A stretch of 64,000 nt of DNA from the NCBI GenBank assembly GCA_030549205.1, contig JAUKTV010000001.1:1488001-1552000 (forward strand), in the 5' to 3' direction. A model generated the notes under the pieces. The model saw only the letters and a list, made by a program, of their open reading frames with translations. It was not told the origin of the DNA and searched no databases. This document shows positions 49,453-60,830 of this stretch, piece by piece (the first letter of the stretch is position 1; each line of letters begins with the position of its first letter). The DNA comes from Apiosordaria backusii. Its lineage: Eukaryota; Ascomycota; Sordariomycetes; Sordariales; Lasiosphaeriaceae. Both the position numbers and the translations under genes were made by a program.

Positions 49453-51130
49453 ATGAGCAGCGCGCAAGACCCCCTTATTTCGGCGTCGGAGCAGATAGAT
49501 GCTGGAGACGAGGACAATCACCGCGATGAAGGCCGTCTTGAATCCAACAAACCGGGCCCTGCCTCGCCGAGCTTGTTTATTTGGCTGTTGACATTGTCGG
49601 CAGGGATATCAGGGCTTTTGTTTGGTTGTATGTTTTCTTCCTGTCCTACAACATTGATGGATATTGACATCTCCAAGACGATACAGGCGTAATCTCCTCC
49701 ACCCTCATCTCCCTCGGCAGCTCCCTCTCCAATCGCCCCCTCACAGCTCTTGACAAATCAATTATCACCTCCTCCACCTCTCTCTTTGCCCTCCTCGTCT
49801 CGCCCTTCTCGTCAGTCCTCGCCGATAGCCTTGGCCGAAAAAGAGTGATCCTTGTGGCAGATGTGTTGTTTATTTTGGGGGCTGGGGTGCAAGCGGCATG
49901 CTCTACAGTCTGGGTCATGGTTGTTGGTAGGAGTATTGTTGGTATGGCAGTGGGGGCGGCGAGTTTTGTCGTACCTTTATACATTGCTGAGTTGGCGCCG
50001 GCGGAACACAGAGGGAGGTTGGTTACGATGAATGTGATTTTTATTACGCTGGGGCAGGTGGTGGCGTACATTGTTGGGTATGGGTTTGGGGAGTATGGGC
50101 ATGCGAATACTGCGTGGAGGTGGATGGTCGGGTTGGGCGGTGTGCCGGCGGTGGTGCAGCTGTTTATGATGATGGCTATGCCTGAGACACCGAGGTGGCT
50201 TGTTATGGTGGGAAGGGGACTGGAGGCCAAGGGGGTTGTTGAGAAAGTGGCGGGTGGGAAGGTGGCTGCGAGGGAGGTTGATGCTACGGTTAAGGGGATT
50301 GAGATTGAGGTGAGGGAAGAGCAGGAAGGGCGGAGGCTACGAAGGAGGAGAGCACATGGAGTGGATGGCAAGGCTGGGTGGGTAGAGGGGTTCGATGAGT
50401 TATTCAGTATCAGGAGAAACAGGAGAGCACTCGCGATTGCTTGCTTACTACAGGGTTTGCAGCAGCTGTGCGGTTTTGTAAGTTTCTCTCGTTTTCGGCA
50501 ACGTTAACGTATAATGCTAACATCAGGTCACAGAATTCGCTCATGTACTTCTCGGCCACCATATTCGAGATGCTCGGTTTCCCGATCCCGACATTGACCT
50601 CGCTAGTTGTGGCAGTCACCAATTTTGTCTTTACATTGGCGGCTCTCCTCATCATCGACCGCGTTGGAAGGAGACGTATTCTTCTCTGGTCTATCCCGTT
50701 TATGGTGATAGGGCTGCTCCTCGCTGCCTTTGGCTTCTCCTCTATCGAGCTCTCATCTTCCAACTCAGCAGGCAGCACCACAGCCCAGGGAAATGCAATC
50801 GTCATCCTGATGAGCATCATGGTGTACGTGGCAGGCTATGCAATTGGCCTTGGGAACGTTCCGTGGATGCAGAGCGAGCTGTTCGCGCTCAATGTGCGGT
50901 CTTTAGGGAGCGGTATCGCGACAGCCACAAACTGGGGTGCCAACTTCGTTATCGGTCTTACATTCCTACTGCTGATGGACGCCCTCACGCCAACGGTGAC
51001 ATTTGCTCTCTACGCATTGATCTGCGTCGGAGGGTATGTGTTGATCTGGAAGTTCTACCCAGAAACAGCCGGCTTGTCTCTCGAAGAAGCTGCATCGCTG
51101 TTGGAGGATGACAATTGGGGTGTGCGGTGA
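49453..51130 (+). CDS. MFS sugar transporter, myo-inositol type
   Basis: Proton-coupled plasma-membrane carrier of the sugar porter family; sequence resembles fungal myo-inositol transporters (ITR1 type) more than hexose carriers. Exons are 49453-49627, 49678-50477 and 50534-51130, giving 523 residues with about 12 membrane helices. Evidence: LLFG joined to YDTGVISS across intron 1, ADSLGRKRV (RXGRR-type loop), VGRSIVGMAVGAASFVVPLY, ELAPAEHRGRLV, PETPRWLVMVGR, GLQQLCGFNSLMYFS across intron 2, IDRVGRRRI, and FYPETAGLSLEE near the C-terminus. The second acceptor is the CAG at 50531-50533; an earlier CAG seven bases upstream would break frame. Inositol specificity is inferred; a hexose or other polyol substrate remains possible. 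Confidence 0.9.
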
Positions 51131-52833
51131 GTTTGTCAAGGACAGCCTCATGGTGGATACAAACCCGGTGGCTCGTGCCATCAAGAACCATCGCGACACA
51201 CCCATGCAAGCCACTCCGACGGGAAGTCAAGCGGCAGAAAAAGCTTGACGTCCGTCCGAGATGGGTCCCACGGCCCGAGGCAGGGTTCCTGGCGCGGCGG
51301 AAGAGACCGCAGCTTGGTGAACTCATATCGAACTGCAAGGCCACCTGCGGCTACAATCGGCAATTGGTGGGATTAGATGGTCTGACAGCCTTATCGGGCA
51401 TCAAGAAAACATGGACAGCCATGATGGTTTGTATCAAAAATCGTTGAATTGTGGGAAAGGGGAATCAATGAAAAAGTTTTCACTCCTCTCCCCCATGTCT
51501 CGTATCCACATGGAATTTCAAATGAAGCTGTTGCATCGTGAAAAAAAAACAGTTAGCCCACCCTGGTGGTGTTGATCATGATTGGCGAATGCATGGGGCG
51601 CTGAGACCAGACGGCATTGACGTAATCCCGCAGCCACACAACCAAATGTCCGGAGTTAACCACGTCTCGCCTCCCGGGTTCGTTTTGATGTGCAGATTCC
51701 CGCTCTATACCCGCTGCCATCTCCCGAAAGCGGATGAGAAGGCATCATTGACGTCTGGTGGTCGGGAGTGATGCATTGCAATCAGTAGCACAGACAGCTG
51801 AACAATATGGAAAACGACAAGATGAGATTCTGGGCTCTTCTGATCTGATGTTGAAAACTTCGAGAACCCCACTCAGAACTCTGTCACTTGTGGGTTCATG
51901 GTGGAGAATGGGAGTTTGATATGGAACCAGCGGGGATCACCGGTTCGACTCCGTGACTCCATCTGCTGGTGCATCGCCTGGAAGGAAAAGGGATGGTCCC
52001 TGTTGAGTTTGTCAATGGCAAGATTGCTCAGTGCCCAAAGTCGGTGTCCCCGCCAATGCATCTCTGCTTCATGAATCAGCATAGACTTTTGTTTCGAGAT
52101 ATCACCAATGGTTCTAACTATTCGAAGTGTTCTCGTTCAACTAATTGGTCGAAGTTAGTAATTGACGTGCAGTTTCTATGCCGTTACCAACCAGAAATGT
52201 AACAGTCTTTGCAAAAGATGGGTGAGTAAGCCAAAGGTTCCCAAGAACGCGAAGTGCCGAGGCTGCATCCATAACCTTGTCATCGTGTGTGCGCGCCTCC
52301 GTGGCGCCGCTTCAAAAAGACCCGACCTCGGGACACGGCACCAGGGGGGTGGACTTTACCGGGTGCTGGTGTGACAATGGGCAAAAGATTTGACGGAAAA
52401 GTCTCCAGTTTTCTTCCTTTTCTTCCTTCTCGTTGGGTACTGTATGTATGACTGTTACCTTCTATTTTTTCCTTGGTAAGGTCCTGGATAGGGATTACTC
52501 AATCGGGTAGCAGAAGAACAAGATCAAGGGGGGAGAGGGGGGGGGGTCTCCAAAGGCAGATGTCCTCGTCATTGTTATAAGATCTGGGTTGCCCCTTCTT
52601 TTCAAGAGCTTGAATTCTGATGGCAAAAGTTTTATCAATCACTTACATCACGATTTGACGAACTTTTTTGTTTCAGTCGTTCGTTAAGGTTTCGTCTTTT
52701 CGTTCTTGTGGCACTGTGATTTCTAGAAGGGAAGGGCATCGCTTCATCCAACACCCCAACCTAGTGGTTGCTCACATCTGATATCATCACCACTTCTACC
52801 ATCATCACCACCAGATCGAACAAAAAAGTGTCG
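51131..52833. other. Intergenic region between the two MFS transporter genes
   Basis: About 1.7 kb. The left part is the transporter 3' flank. 52490-52833 is T/C-rich and likely the promoter and leader of the next transporter. A GGTTCGACTCC string at 51942-51952 matches a Pol III B-box, but no tRNA can be folded around it. No gene seen. Confidence 0.55.
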
Positions 52834-54833
52834 ATGGGACCAAACACCGTCGACCGCGCCCTCGAGGCGGCGGAGCACGACGCCGCCACCGCAGTCTCCC
52901 CAACCCCAACCCACCATGAACTCCCCCACCGCCGAAGCGAGGAGATCGAGCGCGTCATCTCCGCCAGCTCGGTATCCTCCGCCTCCTCCTCTCACATCAC
53001 GGCCCGGTCCCGCAGGCCTTCCACCGACGGCACCGGCATAATCGGCGGCATTGGCATGTCCCGAGTCTCCACCTCCCGAGACCTCCCCCCCACCGAACTC
53101 GGTCGAATCCACACCCAGCGCAGTCAGCACAGCGCAACCGTCGGCCGCTCCATTCGATCCAGACGAAGCCGTGCTTCTTTGGTGAAGCCCCTTCCCCCCT
53201 TTGGGGCGGGCAAGCCTTACCCACCATTGCTCCCTAACCAAGAGGACTTTGTCGTTGAATTCGATGGCCCTGATGACCCGCTCCATGCGCAGAATTGGCC
53301 TCTGGCTAAGAAGTATGTTCCCCCCTTTTTCATCCCCTATCTTACCTTGTTGTATACTAACGATGTTCTGCTAGACTCCTCACAGCCACCATGCTAGGCT
53401 TCACAACCATGATCGCCTCCTTCGGTTCCTCCATCTTCTCCGCCGCCACCCGCGCCGTAGCAGTCGACTTCAACGCCTCCCCCGACGTCTCCCTGCTCGG
53501 CGTATCGCTGTACGTCCTCGGCTTCGCAACGGGTCCCACCTTTTGGGCCCCCCTCTCCGAGCTCAAAGGTCGTCGGCTACCACTCGTAGCCTCCATGTTC
53601 GGGTTCACCCTCTTCAACCTCGCCTGCGGCACCGCCAAGGACTTGCAAACCGTCCTCATCACTCGATTCTTCGCCGGCTTCTTCGGCGCTTGCCCCCTTG
53701 CGGTAGTAGCGGCGGTATTTAGCGACATGTTTGACAACCGCACCCGCGGCATGGCCATCACAGTCTTCAGTATGACGGTCTTCACCGGCCCGATGCTCGC
53801 GCCTTTTATCGGGGGGTTCATGGTGGAGAATGAGAGCCTAGGGTGGAGGTGGACCGCGTATCTCGTTGCGATTATGGGTTTTGTGGCGTTTGTGATTGAT
53901 CTGATTTTCCTCGAGGAGACGTACCCCCCGGTTATCTTGGTGAGCAAAGCGGCGGAGCTGAGGAGGAGGACGCTGAACTGGGGGATCCACGCCAAGCAGG
54001 AAGAGATTGAGATTGATGTGCGGGAGCTGATCACCAAGAACTTTTCCCGGCCGATGAGGCTGCTGTTTTGCGAGCCGATTGTCACGTTGCTGTCGGTGTA
54101 CATGGCGTTTATTTACGGATTGCTCTATCTCTTCTTGACGGCGTATCCGTTTGTGTTTATGGGGGTTCACGGGATGAGCTCGGGAGTGGCGGGGTTGACG
54201 TTTTTCGGGATGGTGATCGGGCAGATTCTCGCGGGTATCACGGTGCTGATGCAGCAGCCTTGGTATGCGCGGAAGTTGGCGGCGAATAACGGGGTGCCGG
54301 TGCCGGAGTGGAGGTTGCCGAGTGTGATCGCGGGAGGTGTGGCTTTCGCGATTGGGTTGTTTTGGTTTGGGTGGACGGGTTTCACAAAGGATATCCACTG
54401 GATCTGGCCGACGCTTTCGGGGTTGATGTCAGGGTTTGGGCTGGCGAGTATTTTCTTGCAGGCGCTGAATTACCTGGTGGATTCGTACTTGATGTTTGCC
54501 GCTTCGGCGATCGCGGGTAATACGTTCTTGCGGTCGCTGGCGGGAGCTGCGTTCCCGCTGTTCGCGAGGTACATGTTTGAGGGGATGGGTATTCAGTGGG
54601 CGAGCACGCTGCTGGGCTGTGTGGCCGTGGCGCTCGTGCCTATTCCGGTCATCTTTTATATGTATGGTGATCGGATCAGGGCGAAGAGTGCTTATGCTCC
54701 TACTTTTGGTGCTGGGCTTGAGGCCGTGGCGGAGAGTGAGACTGGCGATGAATCTGAACTCGGTCAGGGAGAGAAGGAGACTCCTAGCAGTGTGCCTAGG
54801 GCGGATATGGATTCTGCTCAGAGGGCAGTTTAA
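52834..54833 (+). CDS. DHA1-family MFS transporter, polyamine/drug type (TPO1/FLU1-like)
   Basis: Proton antiporter of the drug:H+ antiporter-1 family, probably at the plasma membrane. Exons 52834-53312 and 53375-54833 give 645 residues. The first ~130 residues are Ser/Arg/Pro-rich and disordered, followed by the family stretch FDGPDDPLHAQNWPLAKK before helix 1. Twelve helices follow. The TM2-3 loop is LSELKGRRLP (motif A position), TM4 has RFFAGFFGACPLAVVAAVF, and TM5 has GPMLAPFIGGF (motif C). The central loop FLEETYPPVILVSKAAELRR is characteristic of the CYHR/TPO1 group. The C-terminal tail is acidic and Ser-rich. The start at 52834 is the first ATG of the frame, preceded by a pyrimidine- and CAT-rich leader. 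No cluster partners nearby. Substrate is inferred from family only: polyamines, organic acids or drugs. Confidence 0.92.
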
Positions 54834-57340
54834 GGTCAAGAATTGAAGTTGGAGGGGAAAAAAAAGTTGTTTGAGCATTTGGCGTTTGGACATTTGGATT
54901 TGAGCATTTTAGAGGGGAAGGAACTCGATACCCAGTTGTTTGCATAAGGTAGATGTTGGTTGGGTGCACATACATAGTGAAGGGAAGACTTTAATGTATG
55001 GCCAACGAGATAATGTAATAATGTTTTCTACGTTAAACTAAACCTCCTATGTTAGCTGATGAGTGAACAACAAGATTGGCATGCTCTTGCGTTAACACTA
55101 GTGTCGAATGTCATAGAGATTCCAAGACCAACGGAATATTGTTGCCCCAGTTAGCCGGTGTCTTGGGCCGTAGCTTTCCTTGAGGAAACAAGCTTGAGAA
55201 ACACATGATGCTAAAGTGGTGATTGAAGATGGGAAACTCGGTGTTGGTCGTCACCCCTGAACCTGGACTGCCATGAGCAAAAGAAGTGGGGGTCGCTCCA
55301 TTTCAGGGGTTTGTGAGGGAGGAGTAAATAATCCTTGTTGCGCATCATTCCCTGATGATAGCGATAACTTTATTCATGCTTTAGGCAAAGGATCGATTCC
55401 AAAGGGTCTCGAGAGAGAGGGAGGGGTAAAATCCTTTGATTTCTGGCCAGGCCCTCGCATGTCGTTTTTTCCAAGTCCTCGGCATTCGGCGGTAAAAGCA
55501 GATGCAGCTTGTTGCTTTTGTCTTTTAAACTTCTCCGAGGGTGAGTCGGAGGTGTAATATTCCAAATTCTGATCTTCTTTCCCTCCAAATACCGTGTCTT
55601 AGTTGCTAGCTGAAAAGAAAAGACGAACGCCACAGGGCCGTCTTCTGGGAAAGCCACGCTGAGCAGACAGACCCGCCAACATGGTATCGCTCCCCAGAAG
55701 AACCAACCTTTGCGGGCAGACACATGCAGCCCGGTATTAGAGATCACGCCACGCGTCTAGCGTGGGGAGATAAGCCTTGCATGGATGATGTGTTTAGATC
55801 GAGTACAAAAATTCATTCCTGGCCGAGGTATGATATGACCATGAATATCGAGACTACCGGCTCTGAATTCATCGTCCGTCGAGATGGCAACTGTCACGCT
55901 GTAAGCCAAACAAAACAAGAAATACCTCAACGGCGGCCGGGCGGTGTGGCGGTCGAAGATGGGTGCCCGACAGCAAGCAGGAAAAAAACTCTGACGGTCT
56001 TGAATAAGCCAACCGGGTGTGTGTAACAAACTCGCCAACATCTTCAGCCATCTGTCGCACTGGCTGGTGGTGGGTGTGTGCTTGCAGGAGCTGCCAAGAC
56101 TTTATATCGTCTGAAGACGCTCGCCCTTCGGCGGAATCAGGGTCTTGCAGGGCCTCGATCGACGGTGAAGAAGTGGCTTGACACGAGACATTCTAGATAA
56201 CTGTCATTTGACGTCCAGATGGCATGTGAGTGACTCGATAGACAGCGTCGATCTATCTGGTCGTCTGTCTTATCCATACCACCATTTTGTCCGCCGGAAT
56301 CATGGGCAAGTTGGCCAAGTGACGAAGCGCGAGACTCGCATCAAGAACACTACAGTGTCGGATCGAACTGAAGAGTGAGCATTCAATGCATACGAGCTAG
56401 TAGGCGAGTTCATGGTGGATATTCACACACAAGCATCCCGTCGTGGTCCCGCTGCTCTGGAAAAGGCGGAGTGACGGGAAGTGACGAGCAACCGAGGGGC
56501 TGAGGAAAGTGTGGGGTTTCTCCCCCACGTTCCTTCCTTCAACCGACTGCACTTTCAACTTCCTAACCTAGAAGTCATATCTCGATCATCGAGTTAAATT
56601 ACGAATATACATATCATCTGACGGGCATGTAACCCACCTGGCAAGTCAACTGACGATAGCAATGTCAGAGGGGTTGCACGAGAGACGGCGGGAGGTCAGA
56701 AGTCAGAACTGAATCGTCCTGAAATTATATCATGGCTGTGCCTCATCGACGGTACCCAGCAAAGACCCTGGCAAGCACACGCCCCCATCCCGCATTGAGC
56801 AAGGTGCAAACGATGGAACCATGCCAGAACAGGGCGAGCCATACAGAGCCCAGCGTTTCCTTATCTCTGGCCATAAGTCAGCCAATGAAACAAACCTCCA
56901 TCTCCAGTAAACTCCCTTCTTGATATCAGCATCACTGTGGGGATACATGCCCACCTCGCCTCGTCCCCACCTTGTGTCTGCCTACCTGCGTAGCACAATA
57001 GTACGAGACTTGCCAGTAGTGGCCGTCAGTATGATATACATAGAGTACAACTTGAGACATTTCATGACGCCGAGCATTGCCTTGCTGTAGTCTGTGGTGA
57101 ACCGGGTCGACGAACCGGAGATGTAAAGACGCCTCACCTACCCGCAGCGGCTGCCCCTCCGTTGAGCTGCTCTTTCCGTCTGTACTTTTTTGCTCTACAG
57201 CTCGGCAGACTCACTTAAACTTTTTGAACAACTGTCCCCAGGCAATAACGATTCCTCTCTTTAATAATTTTTATTTTCGAATCCCGCTTCTTAAAAAAAC
57301 CCAATACCAACGACATCAATAACACGATACTACCACACCC
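54834..57340. other. Intergenic region before the pseudokinase gene
   Basis: 2.5 kb with short frames only. The first 200 nt are the transporter 3' flank. The region is mixed in composition with no repeats of note. The last ~150 nt before 57341 are A/C/T-rich and look like the leader of the pseudokinase gene. Confidence 0.55.
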
Positions 57341-59188
57341 ATGACCACGTCTCCTAATCGACGTCACAGCACCGTGTGGTGGGACGATGACACAATCGAT
57401 CGCACAGTCACACGCATGTTCGTGTGTAGCCACCTCATTCCCGAAGAGATTGAGCGACTCGACCGCACACTGGGCTTTGGTGATGGCTTGACCGATGGGA
57501 CCTACTGGGAGTGGATAGAGCAAAAGGCCAAAAAGATCTTCCTGATTCTCGTCGAGCTTAAAGTTCCTGATCAGATTTTTGGCCTGATTGACGACTCGTG
57601 GGATGATGAGGACCTGCCTATTGCTCGTGACCAGGTTGCACGACTAGCCCTGACCCCTACCAGAGACGACAAGGTGGAACAGGAATTCTACGAACGGCAG
57701 TTCTACTATTTGCTCCGACCTTTGCACAAAGCTCAGCATATCATCTATCAAGACACCGAGGTGGTTCCGCTGGAGGTTGTCGACAAAAAGCATGTCGCCG
57801 GCCAGAGCCCTTTCTTCGACAAGGTCATGCTTCCGGGCCAACCGGGAACCGTATTCAGCCGTGTCAAGATGCCAATCGGCGGCGGTTACTTGAGTCAAGA
57901 AGATTTTCTGTTCGAAGTCAACGGCATTCGGAACGTTCAGAACGACCATCTCGCCTCCTACTGGGCATCCTACGTCCAGCAAGGCTATGGTTATGTGCTC
58001 TTCACAAATGCCGCTGATTACACTCTCAAAGGTTTTCTTACCACGACACCAGCGTGCTTCAAAAACATGGAGAAGAAGGTGCGGCGGCGGCAGGTTATGG
58101 AATGGATTCACTGTCTCATCGACACAGTGTGCTTCCTTCATAACAGGGGTCTCTCTCACGGCAACATCAAGCCTTCGACAATATTATTTACCAGCGAGAA
58201 TCACGTCTTTCTTTCCGACTTGCTTGGATACACAGGATTGGACAGGAATTCGTTCGACAAGGAGTCTTACGACTACGCAGCGCCAGAGCAGTGGTTCAAA
58301 CCTAGCTCGCCGTCATCGAGCTCGTTTCACCGCCGAGGGACCATCACGTCCGTGTCACCATCGTTACCGGAAAGCCCCAGCTATACCATCAGCCATTCGG
58401 ATCCCGATTCTAGCCACCCAATGGCAATGATGCACGCACCTACACCTCATCTAAGTCCCCAGGCAGCAGATATTTTCTCTCTCGGCTGCATCATCCTGGA
58501 TCTCCTCAGTTTTTTGGTCAAGAAGCATGGGCGTCCCTTTGCAACACATCGGGCTGCAAAGCACAAGACCCCTAGTCGCGGCGGTGCTGTTCCCGATTCT
58601 TCGTTTCATCGGAACTTATCTCAAGTCGAGAGCTGGATGACGCAACTCGTCAAGGACGCCCAGAAGAAGGAAAAGGACGATTCTGTGTTCAAAGGCATCG
58701 TTCCTATGCTCCATATCCTCGAGCACATGCTATCCTCTCACCCTACTGACCGCCCTGATGCTCAGGACGTTCAGACAAGAATGTACAAGATCCTGACGGA
58801 CCAGTGTGGTATTCTGGAGCCTCATTGTGTCCATCAGTACGACAACGGCTGGAATTTCGGCATGGCAAGCCTGAAGCTGGACACCACTGACACCAATAGA
58901 CGAGGCAGTGGTGGCTCAGGACGTCAGTATCCGCGAAACAGCATTGGCAGCAGGGGAAGTGGAAGAAGCTCAGGCTCTGCGCAGGACTCGCAAAGCCCGC
59001 AAGAAACATTCCAAGTCCCTCGCATATCCAGGAAGAGGAGCACTAGGGGACCTCCCTCTGTTGCGTCAAGCCGGGGCCCAGTTTATACTGGTAAGCAACT
59101 CAACCCCTTGGGTGTACTCGCCAGCAATACCCCGCGCTCTCTTTTTTCAAGCAACAGAGGCGGTTTTGGTTCTTCTTTCACAATATAA
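57341..59188 (+). CDS. Predicted pseudokinase with novel N-terminal domain
   Basis: 615-residue single-exon protein with a degenerate protein-kinase fold. The N-terminal ~140 residues (WWDDDTIDRTVTRMFVC through YERQFYYLLRPLHKAQ) form an Asp/Glu- and Leu-rich domain that I cannot name. The kinase-like part runs from about 140 to 510. The catalytic loop is HGNIKPS (residues 273-279), where the catalytic Asp of HRD is Asn; the DFG site is DLLG (293-296), retaining Asp but not Phe; and no clear VAIK lysine was seen. APEQW (314-318) and DIFSLGCIILDLL match subdomains VIII and IX. Residues ~320-365 are a Ser/Pro-rich insertion, and the tail beyond ~530 is Arg/Ser/Gly-rich and disordered. This suggests a signalling scaffold or allosteric partner rather than an active kinase. 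A GTAAGC at 59091 could create a shorter C-terminus by splicing. Confidence 0.85.
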   Translation: MTTSPNRRHSTVWWDDDTIDRTVTRMFVCSHLIPEEIERLDRTLGFGDGLTDGTYWEWIEQKAKKIFLILVELKVPDQIFGLIDDSWDDEDLPIARDQVARLALTPTRDDKVEQEFYERQFYYLLRPLHKAQHIIYQDTEVVPLEVVDKKHVAGQSPFFDKVMLPGQPGTVFSRVKMPIGGGYLSQEDFLFEVNGIRNVQNDHLASYWASYVQQGYGYVLFTNAADYTLKGFLTTTPACFKNMEKKVRRRQVMEWIHCLIDTVCFLHNRGLSHGNIKPSTILFTSENHVFLSDLLGYTGLDRNSFDKESYDYAAPEQWFKPSSPSSSSFHRRGTITSVSPSLPESPSYTISHSDPDSSHPMAMMHAPTPHLSPQAADIFSLGCIILDLLSFLVKKHGRPFATHRAAKHKTPSRGGAVPDSSFHRNLSQVESWMTQLVKDAQKKEKDDSVFKGIVPMLHILEHMLSSHPTDRPDAQDVQTRMYKILTDQCGILEPHCVHQYDNGWNFGMASLKLDTTDTNRRGSGGSGRQYPRNSIGSRGSGRSSGSAQDSQSPQETFQVPRISRKRSTRGPPSVASSRGPVYTGKQLNPLGVLASNTPRSLFSSNRGGFGSSFTI

Positions 59189-59820
59189 CCGGATTTCTAT
59201 TGGTTGGAGTTCAATGTGGACTTGTGCTCGCTGTTTTGCTTGCTGTTGTCATTCTTGCCAGATCGGGAGCTAACTTGATGCACCGCTGTACCAGACGTTT
59301 GGAGAAACCAATTGGCGGCTTGGAGCACTGATCCTCGCGCCATGTGCTCTTGGTAGTGAACTCCTATCTTTTATGCTATTCCATATGTTTGTTCATGGGA
59401 CGGGGAGTCGAGGGAAAGAGGCATTGGTTCATTGCTATCGGTGGATTTCTTCGCGTTCAGAGTGGTAGCAATTTTCTTTTCTATTTCGTTCTTTCTCTGG
59501 GACGGATAGTGTTGTGATATTAAGGAAAGGATGGGAGGGAACATGCATTTCAATGGTGTATCTGTCGGACATGTATGGGCTGGCGTTGATTCGGAAGTGG
59601 AAGCATCGATACCCTGTGGAATGTTGTTGCCATGATTTGCTAGGAGGATCTCAGATGTCTATCTGGTAATTGATATTGCCTTGATTTCGACACACTGCCT
59701 TGCGGAGGGGAGCCAGAATCAACTACTGATGGAAAGCCCCAAGTCTTTTTCCAAGTCATGTGTGAAAGTCGTTGAGATAATATACTTTATAACCACGAGA
59801 TTTTTTCAACAAAACTTGAA
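59189..59820. other. Intergenic region between pseudokinase gene and tRNA-Trp
   Basis: About 630 bp: the 3' flank of the pseudokinase gene and the upstream flank of the tRNA. An A/T-rich TATA-like stretch (ATATACTTTATAAC) at about 59781-59794 and a CAACAAAACTTG segment just before 59821 fit a fungal tRNA promoter region. No other gene seen. Confidence 0.5.
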
Positions 59821-59892
59821 GGCCTCGTGGCGCAACGGTAGCGCGTTCGACTCCAGATCGAAAGGTTATCCGTTCAAATCGGGTCGGGGTCA
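59821..59892 (+). tRNA. tRNA-Trp (anticodon CCA)
   Basis: Complete 72-nt cloverleaf without an intron. Acceptor arm GGCCTCG pairs with CGGGGTC (59885-59891) using G-T wobble, with discriminator A at 59892. The D arm is GCGC (59830-59833) with GCGC (59841-59844). The anticodon arm is TTCGA (59846-59850) with TCGAA (59858-59862) around the loop CTCCAGA, placing anticodon CCA at 59853-59855. The T arm is ATCCG/CGGGT around TTCAAAT. The internal A box (GTGGCGCAACGG) and B box (CCGTTCAAATC) are intact, so the gene should be transcribed by RNA polymerase III. It decodes UGG in the cytosol. Confidence 0.95.
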
Positions 59893-59913
59893 ATTCAAAG
59901 ATGATGGAGAGCA

Positions 59914-59941
59914 CCCCCTGGGTAACTAGGGGGCACGTTTT
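59914..59941 (+). terminator. Possible tRNA terminator: hairpin followed by T4
   Basis: CCCCCT (59914-59919) is exactly complementary to AGGGGG (59928-59933), with an 8-nt loop and TTTT at 59938-59941. Pol III needs only the T run, and this is the first T4 after the tRNA, so the hairpin may be incidental. Confidence 0.35.
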
Positions 59942-60284
59942 CCGGATTTGATGTCTTTTTATCTTGTATATCTTGCATTCAAGATACTATGAGGGCGAGA
60001 GTGGTGTGTCGTTTCTTTTGCGGCTGCCACTTGGCTTTTTGGAGATCTGGGAGGGGTGGATATTTTTGGAGATATGTTTTGATACATATATGTGTCTGCC
60101 GGGTGGAGAAGAACCGATTCTGTCCCCTTACCTTCTCAAGTACACAAGATATGGACGCTTCAGGACAAGCACTGCAAGTGTTCTTCAAGTCCAACATCAA
60201 ATAGTAGCCGAATTTCTAGCTTTTTTGAGTACTAAGAAAGCTGATGACCGGCCCTTGAGGAAACAGAGGGGACAGTAAGGGTCA

Positions 60285-60297
60285 GGGTTAGGGTTAG
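60285..60297 (+). repeat. Interstitial telomere-type repeat
   Basis: AGGGTTAGGGTTAG, about two units of TTAGGG (the filamentous-fungal telomere repeat), flanked by a degenerate copy (TAAGGGTC) just upstream. Lies about 450 bp before the RGP1 start and 390 bp after the tRNA. Confidence 0.8.
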
Positions 60298-60741
60298 TGT
60301 TGGAATGTGGAGGTTCTGGGTGCCAGCAGGTGGCAGGGGTTCGCTTGTGAGCTCATGGGATCTGGCGCCGCGCGGATCGTGTCCACAGTGCTGTTCGTCC
60401 CCAGATTCGGCCCATTGAAAGAGAAAGCAACGACCGTTCGAACCCTCGACACCCACTTGGCGCCGCAAGATGCTGGTGCTCATCAGCAATGCTGGTGAAT
60501 CGAGCGGTTTTAACGATCCAGCCTAGACAATTCCCTCCTCTTCATCTTCAACAGGGAGTCTAAGCTCTCTCTCCGTCTTCCCCTCCCTCTCTTCCGACGA
60601 ATACGGTAACCCCCCCACGACCACCGAACGGATTGATAGACGATACACATACACACACTCCCTTGAATCGTTTTCGTCCGCCTTTCTTCTCCCTTCGGCT
60701 TCTCGCCCGAATCCGAAACCCCCCATAAAACACGATTAGAG

Positions 60742-60792
60742 ATGTCGCCCGACGGCCCCAACAGCAGCATCAACAGCAAGAGCAATAACAAC

Positions 60793-60830
<38 letters not shown>

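Larger units (their letters stand above)
59893..60741. other. tRNA downstream flank and RGP1 promoter
   Basis: 850 bp without a gene. Holds the hairpin and T4 run after the tRNA, an interstitial telomere-type repeat at 60285-60297, and a C/T-rich leader immediately before the RGP1 start. Confidence 0.5.

Noticed and set aside
51942..51952. Pol III B-box-like GGTTCGACTCC
   Set aside because: The flanking bases do not form a T arm of five pairs, and no A box or acceptor arm is present.
47678..54833. Secondary-metabolite or catabolic cluster (dehydrogenase plus two transporters)
   Set aside because: No core synthase, regulator or other tailoring enzyme is present; the transporter families differ and gene spacing is wide.
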